NCBI RefSeq assembly: GCF_900476085.1
Contig: NZ_LS991952.1
Span: 868,001-932,000, forward strand
DNA length: 64,000 nt
Direction of reading: 5' to 3'
Source of the DNA: Mycoplasmoides gallisepticum
Lineage (GTDB): Bacteria > Bacillota_I > Bacilli_A > Mycoplasmatales > Mycoplasmoidaceae
Both the position numbers and the translations under genes were made by a program. The number at the start of each line of letters is the position of its first letter. Positions within the stretch are counted from its first letter, which is position 1. Shown here piece after piece: positions 45,829-58,787 of the stretch. The notes below the pieces were generated by a model. That model was not told the origin of the DNA. It did not search any database and saw only the letters and a list, made by a program, of their open reading frames with translations.

Positions 45829-46674
45829 TTATCTCTTTGTTGGTGATCATGGTTGATTTATTAAACTGCGTTTAGTGGCTGGAAGAGTAGGTCCTGCTGT
45901 AATTTGAACGCGTTTAGGTTCAATATTTTTTATTAAAGTTTGGGTAGTTCTTACAACTGTTTTTTTAAGAACTTGCTGATTTTGTTGCGTTTTATTAATT
46001 TGAGGGTTGTAATTGATTAATAGTTTAGGTTGTTGAAGTTGAGGTACTTGTTGAGGTTTAGGAGCAACTTTTTCTATTGTTTTTTGTTGTTGAATAATAG
46101 CTAGTGAGTTATTGTTATTTTTTCTTAAGTATGTTATTTCTTGATTTAATAAATTAATTTTATTGAGATTTTCCTGATTAATTCTATTTAAGTTATCTAG
46201 TTTTAAGTTGAATTGTTCTGATTCTTCTAACATTTCTTGATATTTGATAAAGAATAACTCAAGTTTTTTGTTTCTATTTTTGAAGTCTTTAATAACTAGG
46301 ATAATAGATACAACTAATAAGGCAATTCCAGCAATTATCAGGATGCCGCCAAAAGCCAGCATTACATACGAAATTTTGGTAAGCTCATTTTTGAAAATCT
46401 CACCGAAATTAGACATCTCAGCACCATTAACTTCTGTTAGGTCAAGAACTCTTTGAGTAATTGAACCTATCACGTAAGAAATTAATCATGCGCCAATCCA
46501 TACAGCTATTATCCCTGCAATTGATAAGATGATCGGTAGAATGCCAATTATTCTTCTTATTTTATCTTTTTCAAAATCAGAACTTACTTCTTCTTGTTCT
46601 ACTTCGCTACTTTGAACTTCCTGTTCTTCAATAGCTATTTCTTCATTTTCTTTATTAACCTTTTTTGATTTCAC
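45829..46674 (-). CDS. Two-TM membrane protein with coiled-coil and Gln/Asn-rich tail
   Basis: The 281-residue protein is not one I recognise. It has an acidic N-terminus (about 1-45), TM1 (RIIGILPIILSIAGIIAVWI), a loop of about 35 residues, TM2 (LAFGGILIIAGIALLVVSII), a coiled coil (about 125-170), and a Gln/Asn/Pro-rich tail with KLLINYNPQI. Two TGA codons (Trp) near the first TM must be read through, so the start is MKSKKVNK at 46674. It closely resembles in layout the 271-residue protein at 58788-59603, which has KINYQPNIK in the tail; the pair flank the cluster. Both ends are probably cytoplasmic. Confidence 0.75.
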
Positions 46675-46767
46675 TTTTTGTAAAATACCTAATTACACAA
46701 TTTTATCATAATAGTCAACTAAACCTAAACTAATGTGATTTATTATAAATTTATCTAAAATAAAGCA

Positions 46768-46804
46768 CAAAAAAACGTTATCAAACTAATAAAATGATAA
46801 CGTT
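46768..46804 (-). terminator. Rho-independent terminator after the 1095-residue protein gene
   Basis: AACGTTATCA / TGATAACGTT form a perfect 10-bp stem; on the minus strand a T run (plus A run 46768-46773) follows. Confidence 0.85.
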
Positions 46805-46819
46805 CTTTTTATTTTTTTA

Positions 46820-49800
46820 TTAACCTCTATAAGCCTTTAAATGGTCTAGTGAGTCAAAGTATAATGTTCTTCCGTTTTGTAATTTAAGTGGGTATAAAGT
46901 AAATACAGTGTTTTTGATTTTAGTTGTTGTATCTTTGTCGATGTAGAATTTATAGTTTTCATCAACTTTAGGTTTAAGTTCGATCAACGCTCTATTTTTA
47001 GATTCTTTTTCAAGTCTTGAAAGGTTCTTGTAATTTCCTCTAACTAAACCTAGTTTTTGGTTAGTAGCATTGTTGTAATACAAAACGATTTCGTAGTTAT
47101 TCACAACATTTGCTTTATTTGAAAACTGACCAATAAAGTATTTTGTTAATTCTCGGCTTTGAATTGAATCAAAGAATAAACTGTGTTTGTCAGAAGAACT
47201 ATCAATCGATAGATTGATATCAGTTCCAGTTATATTGTAATACTTACCATATCTTAATTCAGTAAATGTATTAATGCCACCTTGTAAAACTAGAAGGTTG
47301 TTTGGATCGGTAACAATTTGATCACCACTCTTAGTTATCGAATCGCTAGATAATCTACTAAGCGCTTCTTGGTAAAATTTCCACATATAAGTGATTGGGA
47401 ATCAAGTATTGTTATCAGTTACTAAAGTTGTGAATTGATCTTGATCAATACCTTTAGGTAAGATAGGTAGATTAATTTTGTTATTAGTTTGATATTCCGC
47501 TTTTAATTCAACTTTGTTGTTATTCGAATTAAGTTCCAAGTATTTTTGATATTTTAGATCATAACTATAAGCAGATAAATCAATACCATCAACTTTGTAG
47601 TGATTCGATAAATTAGTTAAAGAATTGTGTAACTGATCTAAAGGCAAGCGAGTTAATGTAGATAATAACGCTTGTTTAAAGTTGTTTTGGTTAGATCCTA
47701 GACTTTGAATTAATAAATTCTTTTTATCAGAACTTAAATCAATTTCAAATAAAGGTTGCTTGTTAGTTCCATATGTAAGAACTGGTTTGATGTCTTTAAC
47801 ATCAAATACATGTCGAGTTAAGAAGTTAGTGTTGTACGCGCTTGATAAATTGATTGAATTGTAACTTAAATTCGAATTAGCTCGCAATAAATCATAATAC
47901 GTAAATACATAATCAACAAAGCGGTTATCACGACCGTTACCTAAACTGAATGTAGCTACAGTTTTGTCATAGAATTGAGCAAACTTATTAACTTGAGATT
48001 TAGCAACATTTAAGAAGTTTTCATCTAATATTTTGTTTAATGAACTGAAATTACTGAAGCCTGATAGGATAGCATAAGTAGAAGCTCCATTAATATAAGA
48101 TTGACTTAAATAAGATTTATAGAATTCTGAATTAGGGTTAATAGCAAAATTATTATTACCAGAATAGTTTAAACCAAATTTTTCAGATATTTTTCTAATG
48201 AATTCTTCTTTGTTAGTAATAGTTTGATTATCTAATTTTCAATCAACATCAACATTTAAGTAAAGTTTTCTGTTTTCAGCTGAAATTCTATAAGATTCTC
48301 AATAACTTGGTATGAATGTTAATGCAGAAACTCAACCATCTCATCTTTTACCTGGATTTTTAATATCAGCAACAAGACCAACAGCATTTCTTCTATTAGT
48401 AGTTAGATCAAAAATATCAGCACCTACATGAAGGGTATCGTTACTAATACCAACACTTTCTGGATATAATCCATAAGCTTTGTTAGCATTTTCTAAATTA
48501 CCAAATCCAAAGTAGTAAGGCGAGTATTGAATAAAGCCGTCTTTATTAAAATTACCAGCTTTTAATCATCAAGAATTATTACTAAATGTGTCGTGGTAAA
48601 TAAATACTTTATTTCTATGATCTCCGTTATAGTTATTCTTGGCAATATATGGATCACCATAAACGGTATAACCGTATAAGTTACCCTTATAGATTAATCC
48701 GATATTTTTACCAAATAGTTTAACACCATCTTTAGTAACAAATGAACGGTTTTTAATATACGCGTGAGTTTTTAAAAATTCTTTATCTAATAGTTTAGCA
48801 ACTTCAGTATCAGATTTATTACGCCCTATCGAGCTATAAGTAGCAATTAAAGGTTTTAAATTATCTTGCTCTTGGTTAAGTCCTAAACCATAATTACTTA
48901 CTGAACTATCTAATGAGGTAGTTGAAGGGATGATTGAACCCTTATTATTTCTTTGATATCTAGAATTTAATTGAACTGAATCAAAGTTTTTACTAACAAA
49001 ATCAGGTGAAGATATTTTTTGTAAGTTAGCAATCAGATCATTAACACTAAAACCTTGATTGACTACTAATTTATCAGAAATACTTACATTGTTTCAATCC
49101 TGATTTTGATCTTTAAACCCAATTCCGAAGTATTTATCAAACCCATAATTAGGAGCAGTTGGGTAATCTAAATAAAGACCTGAACGTTGATGAACGTTGA
49201 TTGCTGTTTTTGGTAAGCTAATTGTTGGTAAAAATGAAGATTGACTAAAGATATCATTTGTTTTTTGATTAAACAATTGATTAATTTTTTGGTCGAAAGC
49301 TCTACCTAAATTAGCATCAGAACTTAATGTAAAATTACCTTGATCGCTGAAAACAGCAGATGATTTACTTAACGAAACGTAAGTTGAGTTATTTTTATCA
49401 TTGCTATATGGAATGTAGTAATCTAATGAGAACTTATCATCACCATTAATTGCTTGGTTAATTACGAACTCTTTAAACTTATTAATATCGTTTTTATTTA
49501 ATGGATTGAAGTAATGATTTTGACCGTTTTTATCCTTAAAAACATAATAAGCTATTGAATTTTCGCTAATATTGTTCCAGAAATTATTCTTTAATTCATC
49601 TAAAGAATCATATAATTTATCACCGCTACCATAAGCGTATTTTTTGATTAGTTTATATTCTGGTAATAAACTAGCAGCAGCTTGCTCCTTAGTTAATAAT
49701 TCACCGTTAGCGCCAATATAAGCATCACTTAATTTATTTTGATCAAACGGCTTAATTTGGTTAGTTGTCAGATCAACAATTCCTTTTTCACGATCAGCAT

Positions 49801-50107
49801 AACTAGCAGACAAATCCCCAATAAATTTATTTAAATCAGGATTAGGTTTTCTTGGATCGATCTTGTCATTAAAACCTTCATTCGTAGAAGTAACTAGGTT
49901 AGAATTAGATTGAATTATCGAAGTTAGTTTGTTATCAGAAACAATTGTTGCGCTTATTGAAGCTCCAATAATACCTGAAATTAAACCAGCAGAAGCAAAA
50001 GCAACAGCACCATATAGTAATTGCTTTTTTATTCTGATTGATAGACTTTTTTTTAATTTAACTAGCTTAGCTAATTTAGCTTTGTTATTCATGGGTCGAT
50101 CCGCCAT
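46820..50107 (-). CDS. Large membrane-anchored surface protein, 1095 aa
   Basis: I do not recognise the family; it recalls the large Mycoplasma surface proteins annotated with DUF3713, but I cannot confirm that. After a very basic N-terminus (LVKLKKSLSIRIKKQ) comes one hydrophobic anchor with small residues (AVAFASAGLISGIIGASISATI, read in two halves: AVAFASAGLIS, GIIGASISATI), then about 1040 residues that should be outside the cell, rich in Asn, Ser, Tyr and Phe. It ends in RTLYFDSLDHLKAYRG, similar to the end of the next upstream gene product (TIFFLSLRDAHNYIDQ). Many TGA codons are Trp; no frame break was found. It has its own terminator. It is the fifth gene of the minus-strand cluster. 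Confidence 0.8.
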
Positions 50108-50176
50108 AGTCTTGATAATCTAAGATTATAAAATATTTAACGAATTATTTAAAGTATATAGCATATACTTTTTATC

Positions 50177-53100
50177 TTACATTCATTGGTCGATGTAGTT
50201 ATGAGCATCTCTTAATGATAAGAAGAAGATAGTTTTTTTAAGTTTTTGATCAAATACACTGAACAATTCTGAACGATAAATTAATTTTGTTCTAGAACCT
50301 ACAAAATCTAAATAAACAGTTTTTCTAGTTTTTAGTAATTCGTTGAATTTAGCTTTTAATGTATTGTGACTTGCTGAAGCATCATTGTTGTTATAGAAAA
50401 TAAATTCTGTTGAATTTAAACCAAATTTACCCATTCCTTTAGCTACACCAATTTTAGTTTCAGGATCATAGCTAACGATTTCAGTGATTTTAATGTTCTT
50501 GCTAGGTTCATATAAATAACCACCAGCTTCATTATTCGGAACTTGAACTAGTGTTCAATTTTGGGCTTTGTTTAATTCATCTCTTACAACAACTGCTGAT
50601 AAATTGTTTTTATTTGAAATATAGCTACCATTTAAAGAAGTTGATACAGTGTGAGGAATAGTAATTAATGAATTAGATAGTAATGTCGCTAATAAGTTTT
50701 GGTAAAGATCAATTAAATTACTTGAAGCATAAACGCCAGCAACACTTGAACCTCTTGTAGGTTTGTGTAATGAATAAATCTTATTAACATTATTTATATA
50801 AGCTTTATCCATAGCATATAGGTTTTTATTTTCTAACCATTCAGTAATTTGCAGATCTTTTATCTTATCAATATCAGTTGGTGAATATTGTTTTTGATTG
50901 TAGTATAAGAACGATGCATTTTGCGGTCTTGTGATTTGAATCGGCTTAATTAATTTAATATCTTTAATAGTTCTTTCTTTTAAAGTTTTTAAACCTAATA
51001 ATTGAGTTTTCTTATAACCACCAGTTCATACATATTGAACTTGACCAATTTGGAACACGTAGTAGTATTCTTCTTCTGTTGGAAAGAAAACATTCACCAA
51101 TAAAACAGCAATGTGCATAGCCACTGTTAATCCATAGAAAACAGGAAATAAAGCACCAACTATTGCAGTACTTTTTTTAATAAATGAAGTAAATTCACCA
51201 GCTAAAGATAAAGAAACAGAAATAGTTGAAGCAGCTGTTTGTAATCCAGCAATAACTAAATCCTTAGTACGGTTTAATACACTTGGACTATTTATTAAAG
51301 TATTAACTGTTACAGCAGAACTTAAAATTGTTGCAAAACCTTCAAGGACTGAACTAATTACAAAAACAGTTTGTAATTTTTTCTGATCTTTTTGTAATTT
51401 TTCAAGAGCACTTAATTCATTAACATTAACTTCTTTTGGATTTTGAAGAATTGCAGGAGATCCTGCTTTCTTAGAAGTTGAGAATGTTTCTGAATTATTA
51501 ATAACAACTTTATTAGCGTTTTCATTACTATTACTAGTTGAGGGTTGTTCTGAGTTATCCTCTACTAATCTAATTGATGATCTTAGTGATAAACTTGCAG
51601 ATCTAGCTTCTGGTTTGTTATTAATTACAGAAGGAAATTGTTGCATGTAAGTTAGATACAAATCAACATAGTGATCACTTGATAAAGATTTTACAAAAGT
51701 ACTTACTTGAGATAAATATTCTGCAGCTTTTTTAAGATCAGTTTTTTGAACTTCTTTTATTTTTCTGTATAAATTACGAATATAAATAACTGTTCCAAAA
51801 TCAACATTAATACATTGTAAGTATTCTAAAACATTCTTAGGTATATCAGCAAATAATTCTCTTACTTTTGGTCTTTCGGTTGGAACATCTCTTAAAACTA
51901 ATGGAATTTCGTTTTTAATAGTTTCAATAGCACTAGTTTGTAAAAATTGGTTACGAATTCATTTTAAGCTAAACGCATCTTGGAAACCATTAATAATTCT
52001 TAATGTATTTTCATCAAGATTATTTTGCATTAATGAACTTTGACTAAATCCAGCTACGAATAATGCTTGAGTTAGGTTTTGAGCTGATAATAATCATCAA
52101 ATAGCTGAAAGAGTTGGTCAACTGTTTTTGATTTTAGTTTCAATTTCTTGAATTTGTTTATTACCAAATAGATTTATCCCTTTGATTGTATCTATTAAAC
52201 CTTGTTCATTTAAAATCGCACCTGGTGTTGCAGCAACTATGTTAGACAACATTAGCATTGTCATAAAGATAGTTAAATTCGAAAATTGATCATATAAGTT
52301 TGGTAATAGATTTTCAAGACTAGCTGATACATCAAAGTCGTTGTTGCCAATACCAAAATAAACTTTAAATGAGAATGAGTTTCCGTTTAAATCTTTATTA
52401 GCAAGAATATCGAAACCGCTTGGTTTAGCATAACTATTAATTAGTTGTAATGTGCTATCAATTTTATTTGATAACTTAATAAAGAAATCTTTTAATAAGA
52501 AAATCAGTTGCTCTTTTGCTTTATTAGCAATTAAACTATCTAATAGGTAAGAATATAAGATTGGGATTTTATAGAATGAACTAAAACGCTTAGCTTTATT
52601 AAATTTAGCTACAGTATCTAATAAACCTTTATAAACTTCAGGTTGTTGAATTTTTAGTTGATAAATGAAATCTGCTCAAGCTAAATTAAGTTTCAAATTA
52701 TTAGAATACTGTGCTGTTCTTAATTGTTGTTCGCTATAAGGGAAATAAAAAATAAAATCTTTAGTTTCAAGGTTTCTATTTAATATTTTAATTTCCTTTT
52801 CATCACCAATGCTAATTTCGCCTAATAAGAAGTCAAATCCTGATGTAACTATATCAGACGAAATAGAACGATATAAACCAATTGGTAAAGTACTAGTCTT
52901 TGTTCAATTAGCTGGATTTGTTATCGTGTTAATATCTGCATTACCTTGGAATAATAACGGACCATAAAAATTATAGTTATCATCTTCAGAAGTATCTACA
53001 AAATATTGTGATGCATTGTTATTAGCGCTTATTCTTTGGTAATGAACTGGAATATCTTTAGCAGGAACATTACTTTTGATTTGTTGAACTGTATCACTTA

Positions 53101-53773
53101 AATTTAATGAAGGATCTACATTGATAGTAGTTATTGCATCACCTTTATTAATTTCAACCTGCAGTTTAGAATTCTTAGTAATGTAATTAAATAGTTTTAA
53201 ACGTTCTGTTTGACTATTTTTTCTTAATTCGTCAACATTAATTGGTTCTGAATTAGTATTATCGCTATTTCGTAGAACAACAATTTTATCTGCTTCTTCA
53301 GATAATAAATCCTTTTTAGTTTCAATATAAGCAGTTAAATCAGCTTGAGAACTAAACAAAGATCCGTCATAAAACAAAACATTATCTTCTCGATATAAAG
53401 AATCTTGTGCTTGTTCTTTTTTAGCATAGACATTTTGATCAAATCCTACAAACCCTTCTTTAAGAGCTGATGGTTCATAAAAGTTTTTTGCAAATACATT
53501 ATCGTATAAACTCTTAGTTTTTGGATCTGTATATGACTGATAATTTTCAACTAAATCATTTGAAGATAAAAGAGAATAGTAGCTTTCCTTGTTAACTTTT
53601 TCACCTTTATATTCTTCAGAAGACCCAGCAAAACTTGGAGCAGTTTTTTCTAGTTCAGATGACTGTCTTACAATAGGAGGTCTTATTACATTATTACAAG
53701 ACGATAAAATGAACGAAGGTAATATAAATAACCCTATTGCTAATTGTTTTTTGAACAATTTAGATTTTTTCAT
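50177..53773 (-). CDS. Large lipoprotein, 1198 aa, with internal membrane segments
   Basis: The signal peptide ends in a lipobox (ILSSC, Cys26), so the N-terminus should be lipid-anchored outside. The long body has low-complexity Ser/Asn linkers (about residues 715-770) and then two hydrophobic segments (VFVISSVLEGFATILSSAV and VFYGLTVAMHIAVLLVNVFF) at about residues 800-905, unusual for a lipoprotein. The C-terminus TIFFLSLRDAHNYIDQWM matches the end of the downstream 1095-residue protein. The two thus share a C-terminal module, and the motif of an aromatic pair, Ser-Leu, and a distal Tyr recurs (LFYDGSLFSSQADLTAYI near residue 135). Function unknown. No frame break was seen. Confidence 0.8.
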
Positions 53774-53792
53774 ATCAATTAAAATTTAGTTT

Positions 53793-56057
53793 TTAAATTT
53801 TTGTAAAGAAACCTGAGAATTTACTTCTAATTGATGAACTTCAAGAAGTTAAACGATTTTTAATTTTAGTAGGACGAGGTACATTATTATTTGCAGATAC
53901 TTTATTCAATTCAGTTTCATCTCACATTCCAAAGTGTGGTCTGTACCAAGGGAATTGAATACTATCATCTTTAGATTTTTTAGTGAATATACTCTTAATT
54001 TGTGATCCTCATCTATTTAATCTACTTAAGATAGATGAACCAAAATTTGAAGCTTGAGTATCATTAAGAGTAACACTGTAACCTTTTTCAGTTGATGAAG
54101 TTGATTTAATTGTGTCGTAATTTCTTTCTGGTAATGGAGGAGGAACTTCAGCTAATTCTCTTAGAGCTTGTTGTCTCTTCTTAATTTCATTAACTTCATT
54201 AATAGTAGCATCTGAAGCAACAGCTGGTTTTCTTGTTTTATCAATTCTTGCGTAAATTGAGTAATCAGTTTCTTGTTTTTCTTTATTATCATCAATAACT
54301 AAAATAATTGAGTTTTTAGAACTGTCATAAACTGATTGGTAATCTCTAACACTACCATAAAGATCAACTTTAGGAATTGCGTATGTAGATGAACCTGATT
54401 GATAAAGATTTTCGGTTAATAAAGCAGCTGCATAAACTGATGGGTCAGTTGAGTTACTTCTAGATGAGAATAGTGATTTTAATGAAGCAGCAGTTTCATA
54501 TTTGTTAGCTTCACTTAATGATTCAACTGGCAAGAATACTGGTGATACTTTTCTTTTATTATTTACATCATTATAAGTAACTTGAGCTAAGTAGAATCCT
54601 TGTTCAAATAAATTCTTACCTTCTCTTGTTAATTTTTTAGCAACTACATTAACTGGTTGAGAAATTAACGGTCTTCCTAAATTATCTCTAGGAACAATGC
54701 GTTTTTCTAAACGTCTACCACGGAAACCATCAGATAATACTGTCAAGAAGCTTAAGTTACTAGTTTGACCTATTGAAGGTTTTATGTTGCTAGTTTTAGT
54801 TAATTCTTTTTCAATATCGCTAATTGAATAAGATCTAGCAATTCCGTCTTTAGAGAAAATTGAGTATTCATTTGAAGAACTTGATGTAGAGCTTGTGCTA
54901 ACTGTTGAATTAGATCTAGATAAGAATCTCTTAGCAGAATCTTTGTCGTTCTGGCTTGGTTTAGCAACTGTTGAATCAGATTCGTCAAATAATTTATCTA
55001 AATCATAACTTTCTCATGAATCAGTTGAACTAGAACTTGTTGAGTTAGATCTCTTGAATGCGCTTGGTGATGTAACATTACTATTCGAATCTACAGAAAC
55101 ATCAACGAAACTAATCTGACCAGAGTTTTGTTTAGCTAAATAGTTAATAATAGCACTTGGGTTACCCATTTCATTAGGGTTTTGGTTAATGTATTTTAAG
55201 AACGAACGGAATTCTGGATTACTAACATAATCCCCACCTACAATGCCAGTATTTTTTCTATCGTTATCAAATCAAAATTTAGGCGCTCAAAAAGTTCCTC
55301 TCTTTCCGTCTTTATCTTTAATTTCGATTAAGTCAAACTTTTCAAGAGATGCATCAGCTAAATCATCAATATTAGATTTAGTTAGATTAAACTCTCTTAA
55401 CACCGTGCTCTTTTTAACTGTAGAAGTTTGTTTAGGAGTAACATCTTTAGAAGATTTATAAGTGTTTAATAATAAACCAATACCAGCTCCAATAGCACCA
55501 ACTGCAGCAATTCCACCAATCACTCCTCCTGCAGCAGCACCTACATTTAAATTTTCTGATAAGTTTCCATTATTATCAGTGGTTATTCCTTCATGTGGAA
55601 CTAGTCCTGGAACAGAAACCCCTGGAGAGTTGATAGCTCCATTTGAATCCATACCTTTTTCTGGATGGAAGTTTTGATTAATTATTCCGTCATCCCCTAT
55701 AGCTCCATTTGAATTCATACCTTTTTCTGGATGGAAATTTTGATTAATTATTCCATCATCGCCTTTGTATGCACCTGTGTCATCATAACCTTCTGAACCA
55801 GTTGCATTTTTAGAAGATTCAGTATCTTCCGCCATTAATTGGTCCGTATTCGTATTGTCGCGAGACGGTCTATTATTAGGGTTGGTTGGATGGTTTGTTG
55901 GTTCAGAAGAATCAGCTGACTTATTTTGAATAGGTTAAATAACGCGATTTAAATTAGCAGTCGTTAATGAAACCGGAATTGCTACAGCAGTAGCAGCTGT
56001 AACAACACCTAATGATGATAAAAGAATCATTTTTTTAAGAGGTACTTTTTTTGACAT
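53793..56057 (-). pseudogene. Anchored surface protein (copy 1 of 2), interrupted by one in-frame TAA
   Basis: The frame starts MSKKVPLKKMILLSSLGVV, a signal or anchor with small residues, and after codon 40 meets TAA (55935-55937). The same frame then continues without stop for about 700 codons to TAA 53793. The later part has two tandem 22-residue repeats (GDDGIINQNFHPEKG), a Gly/Ala-rich membrane segment (AAGGVIGGIAAVGAIGAGIG), a block NTGIVGGDYVSNPEFRSF, a Ser-rich linker, VPRDNLGRPLISQP, and basic amphipathic C-terminal helices. It is paralogous to the next gene upstream. A CAA or similar to TAA change is the simplest cause. Translation could in principle restart at ATG 55835, but no Shine-Dalgarno sequence is seen. 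Confidence 0.75.
55635..55766 (-). repeat. Two tandem 66-bp units inside the copy 1 gene
   Basis: Units 55635-55700 and 55701-55766 differ at only a few positions and encode the repeated GDDGIINQNFHPEKGM segment. In-frame units of this kind can change number by slippage without breaking the frame. Confidence 0.9.
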
Positions 56058-56231
56058 AATCGATATGTTTCTTTAACAAAAATTAATCTTAATCTTATTT
56101 TAAAACTAATTATTATTTTTTTCTTGATAAATCATCATATAATAATAAAATTTATTAATTCATTTATTTAAATAAATAGAAAAAGAAGAACCAAGAACAA
56201 TTAGGTTCTTCTTTTCATTAATAACTAATTA

Positions 56232-58640
56232 TTATCTACGCAAGAATGCGAATCTAGTTCTGAAGAAGTCCGCAGTTAAACTAAAGAAGTTTGAAACTCG
56301 TTTTCTAATCCAATCTAGAATTCCTACTCTAATTGAATTTTCATTAGATGAACTATTAGAAGAAAATGAACCTTTAATTTTTAATGGTTCTTTGGTTTTA
56401 ATAGTCTTACTATTTAATTTAGAAAAATCTTCAACAATTGTTTTTTCTCTTGTTGAATCAATTTTACTATTTTCATTCATCGCATTTACAATGATAGGAG
56501 AACTTAATTCTTTGTTTCTTCTTTCAGAATCAGAACTTATTTTTAAAAGTGATCTTGAAGCAGATTCAACTGTAGTTTTTTTAGTATTTAAAACTCTAAA
56601 ATTCACACCATTAGAATCAAGTCTAATTGAACTATATATAACTTTATCTACATCATTAGCAGATAAACTGCGTTTTAGTTGATCACGAATTTTTCCATCT
56701 TTAAAAGTGTTTTCGAATGATAAAGTAGCGTAAGTTAAATCACCTTCGTTATTTATACTATAATGAGGAATTATATGTTTATTAGGATTTTCTTTTTTGA
56801 TTTGATCAAATTTTTGAATAAAGATATACGGATTATCTTTAGCTCAAGGATCGTTTCAAATAAGTTTTAATGAATTTTCAAAGTAATCTTTATTCTTTTT
56901 ATCTAATAAAACTACAGGAATAAAGAATGAACGAGCTTCTCGCTTAAAGGTCTGGTTATTACCTCTAGTTGTTGTAATGTATATATAGCCTGTTTTTAAT
57001 GCTGAAGGATTGTTCTTTACGAAGGTTCCGGCAACTTGATTGAACGGTTTTGATATAACTGGTCTACCTTGTCTATCTCTTGGAACTTTAGCGTAAGAAG
57101 CAGGTTCAATTTCATCATTTCCATTAAGAAATTTATTTAAAATTTTTAGGTTATCAAATGAACCTTCATTTGGTGTACTTAATACTGGAGCTTCTCAAAT
57201 TAATGCTTTTTTAATTTTATCGCTTATCTTATCGATTTTATTAGCACCACTAATTAATGTATTACCTTTTAATTCATCATAAACTTTATCTAAGTCTAAA
57301 TTTGCTGATAATTTAGGTAAAGTAACATCATTGTTATCAGCCCTTTTATCTTTACCAGTACTTATAAATTTATAGTAGTTTTTAATTAATTCTTCAGAAG
57401 AAGCGCTATCCAATGTACCGTTTTTAGATTTAGCCGAATATTTTACGTAACTTTTAACTAATTTGTTTGCCGAATTTTCAAGATCATTAGAACTTGTTAA
57501 AACAACTGGTTTGTTAGGACTATCAATTTTTTGAGAAAGGTATTGTTCGTACGAAGCACCTAAAGCAGTTAATGGATCATCTGTTGGTTTTCTAACATCT
57601 TTAGCGGCTCTAATTCCAACGTTATTTTCTTCATTAGTCACAGCACTTAGATTAGGTAATCTAACAGAATTTCTTGGCGAACTATTAGTTGAACTAACAC
57701 TTTCATCATCTAAAAAGCTAAATGCTTCTTCTATTAATTGATCAGTAGATTTTAGGTTAGATTGAAAATGCTTAACTTTATTATTATTCTTATCTAAGTA
57801 ATTAAAGAAAGCTAATTTATTATCTTTTTGTTCTGGATTTTCATTTAAAAATTTAACGAAATCACCAAAATCAGGGTTTATAATACCAGTGTTAAACCCA
57901 TCATTCATTGAAGCAAATCAATCAAGAGGTAATAAATAATTACGTTGCGTATTTTCTTTTTTGAAATCAATTACTAAATCTTTAAGTTGTCTTCCTTGAG
58001 CTAATAATGACTTGTTTGATGAAGGAGAATCTAACGGAATTGATGTTAATTCAACTTCGTTAGGTCTAGTTTGTAAATCTATAGCAGTTGGAACTGTTCA
58101 TCTATTAGATGAATTCTTTTATTTATAACCAAGAACTGAAATACCAGCAAGAGAAGCTCCTAATACCGCGCCAACGGTTGATCCTATTATAACAGCTAGA
58201 TTCGGTTTATCGATATTACCGCTAACCTCTTTATCTTTTATGTTGGGCATCGAATTATTAACTGAACCTACAGGGTTAATAGGTTGGTTTCCGTTAATTG
58301 GAGCAGATTCATCTTCACTTGTTTTTTCATCTGAAGATGAAACAGAAGTTTGATCACCTACAATAATAACGTTTTTAGAATCTTTTGCATTTTCTTCATC
58401 TAAGAATGGTAAGAATGATAGATCATTATTCTTAACCGAACTATCACTAGAAGAGTTTGATCCATTTATAGGAGGATTAGAATCGTTCTTATTTTCTTTA
58501 GCTGCGTTTTGCGAACTTTGTTTAAAGTCGGTTGCATTGTTTTTACTAGCAAAAACAACTGGTGTAATAATAGCAGTTGTTGCTACTGCTAAAGCTGTAG
58601 TCGTAATTACAGCTATTTTTCCTTTTGATAATTTTTTCAT
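56232..58640 (-). pseudogene. Anchored surface protein (copy 2 of 2), interrupted by one in-frame TAA
   Basis: From ATG 58640 the frame gives a signal or anchor (AVITTTALAVATTAIITPVV), an Asn/Ser/Glu-rich stretch and a membrane segment (AVIIGSTVGAVLGASLAGIS), and meets TAA at 58119-58121 (codon 174). The same frame then stays open for about 629 codons to 56232. That part shares with copy 1 a block NTGIINPDFGDFVKFL, the motif VPRDRQGRPVISKP, and a basic, aromatic C-terminus (SNFFSLTADFFRTRFAFLRR). As written it would give a 173-residue anchored stub. The two paralogues have their stops at different places, so the lesions are independent. Confidence 0.75.
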
Positions 58641-58787
58641 AACGAGATAACCTAACCTATATATATAACTATATATATATTACTTTAATTTAGCTAAATT
58701 TTGTTATTATCTACAAAGTTTTTAGCAAATTGTTTAACGAATGATATTGAAATTATAATTTAATTTTTATAAAGAGTTTGAATATTT

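Noticed and set aside
54800..54988. A minus-strand Leu/Gln-rich frame in the copy 1 surface gene
   Set aside because: It is out of frame with the long paralogous reading through the same bases.
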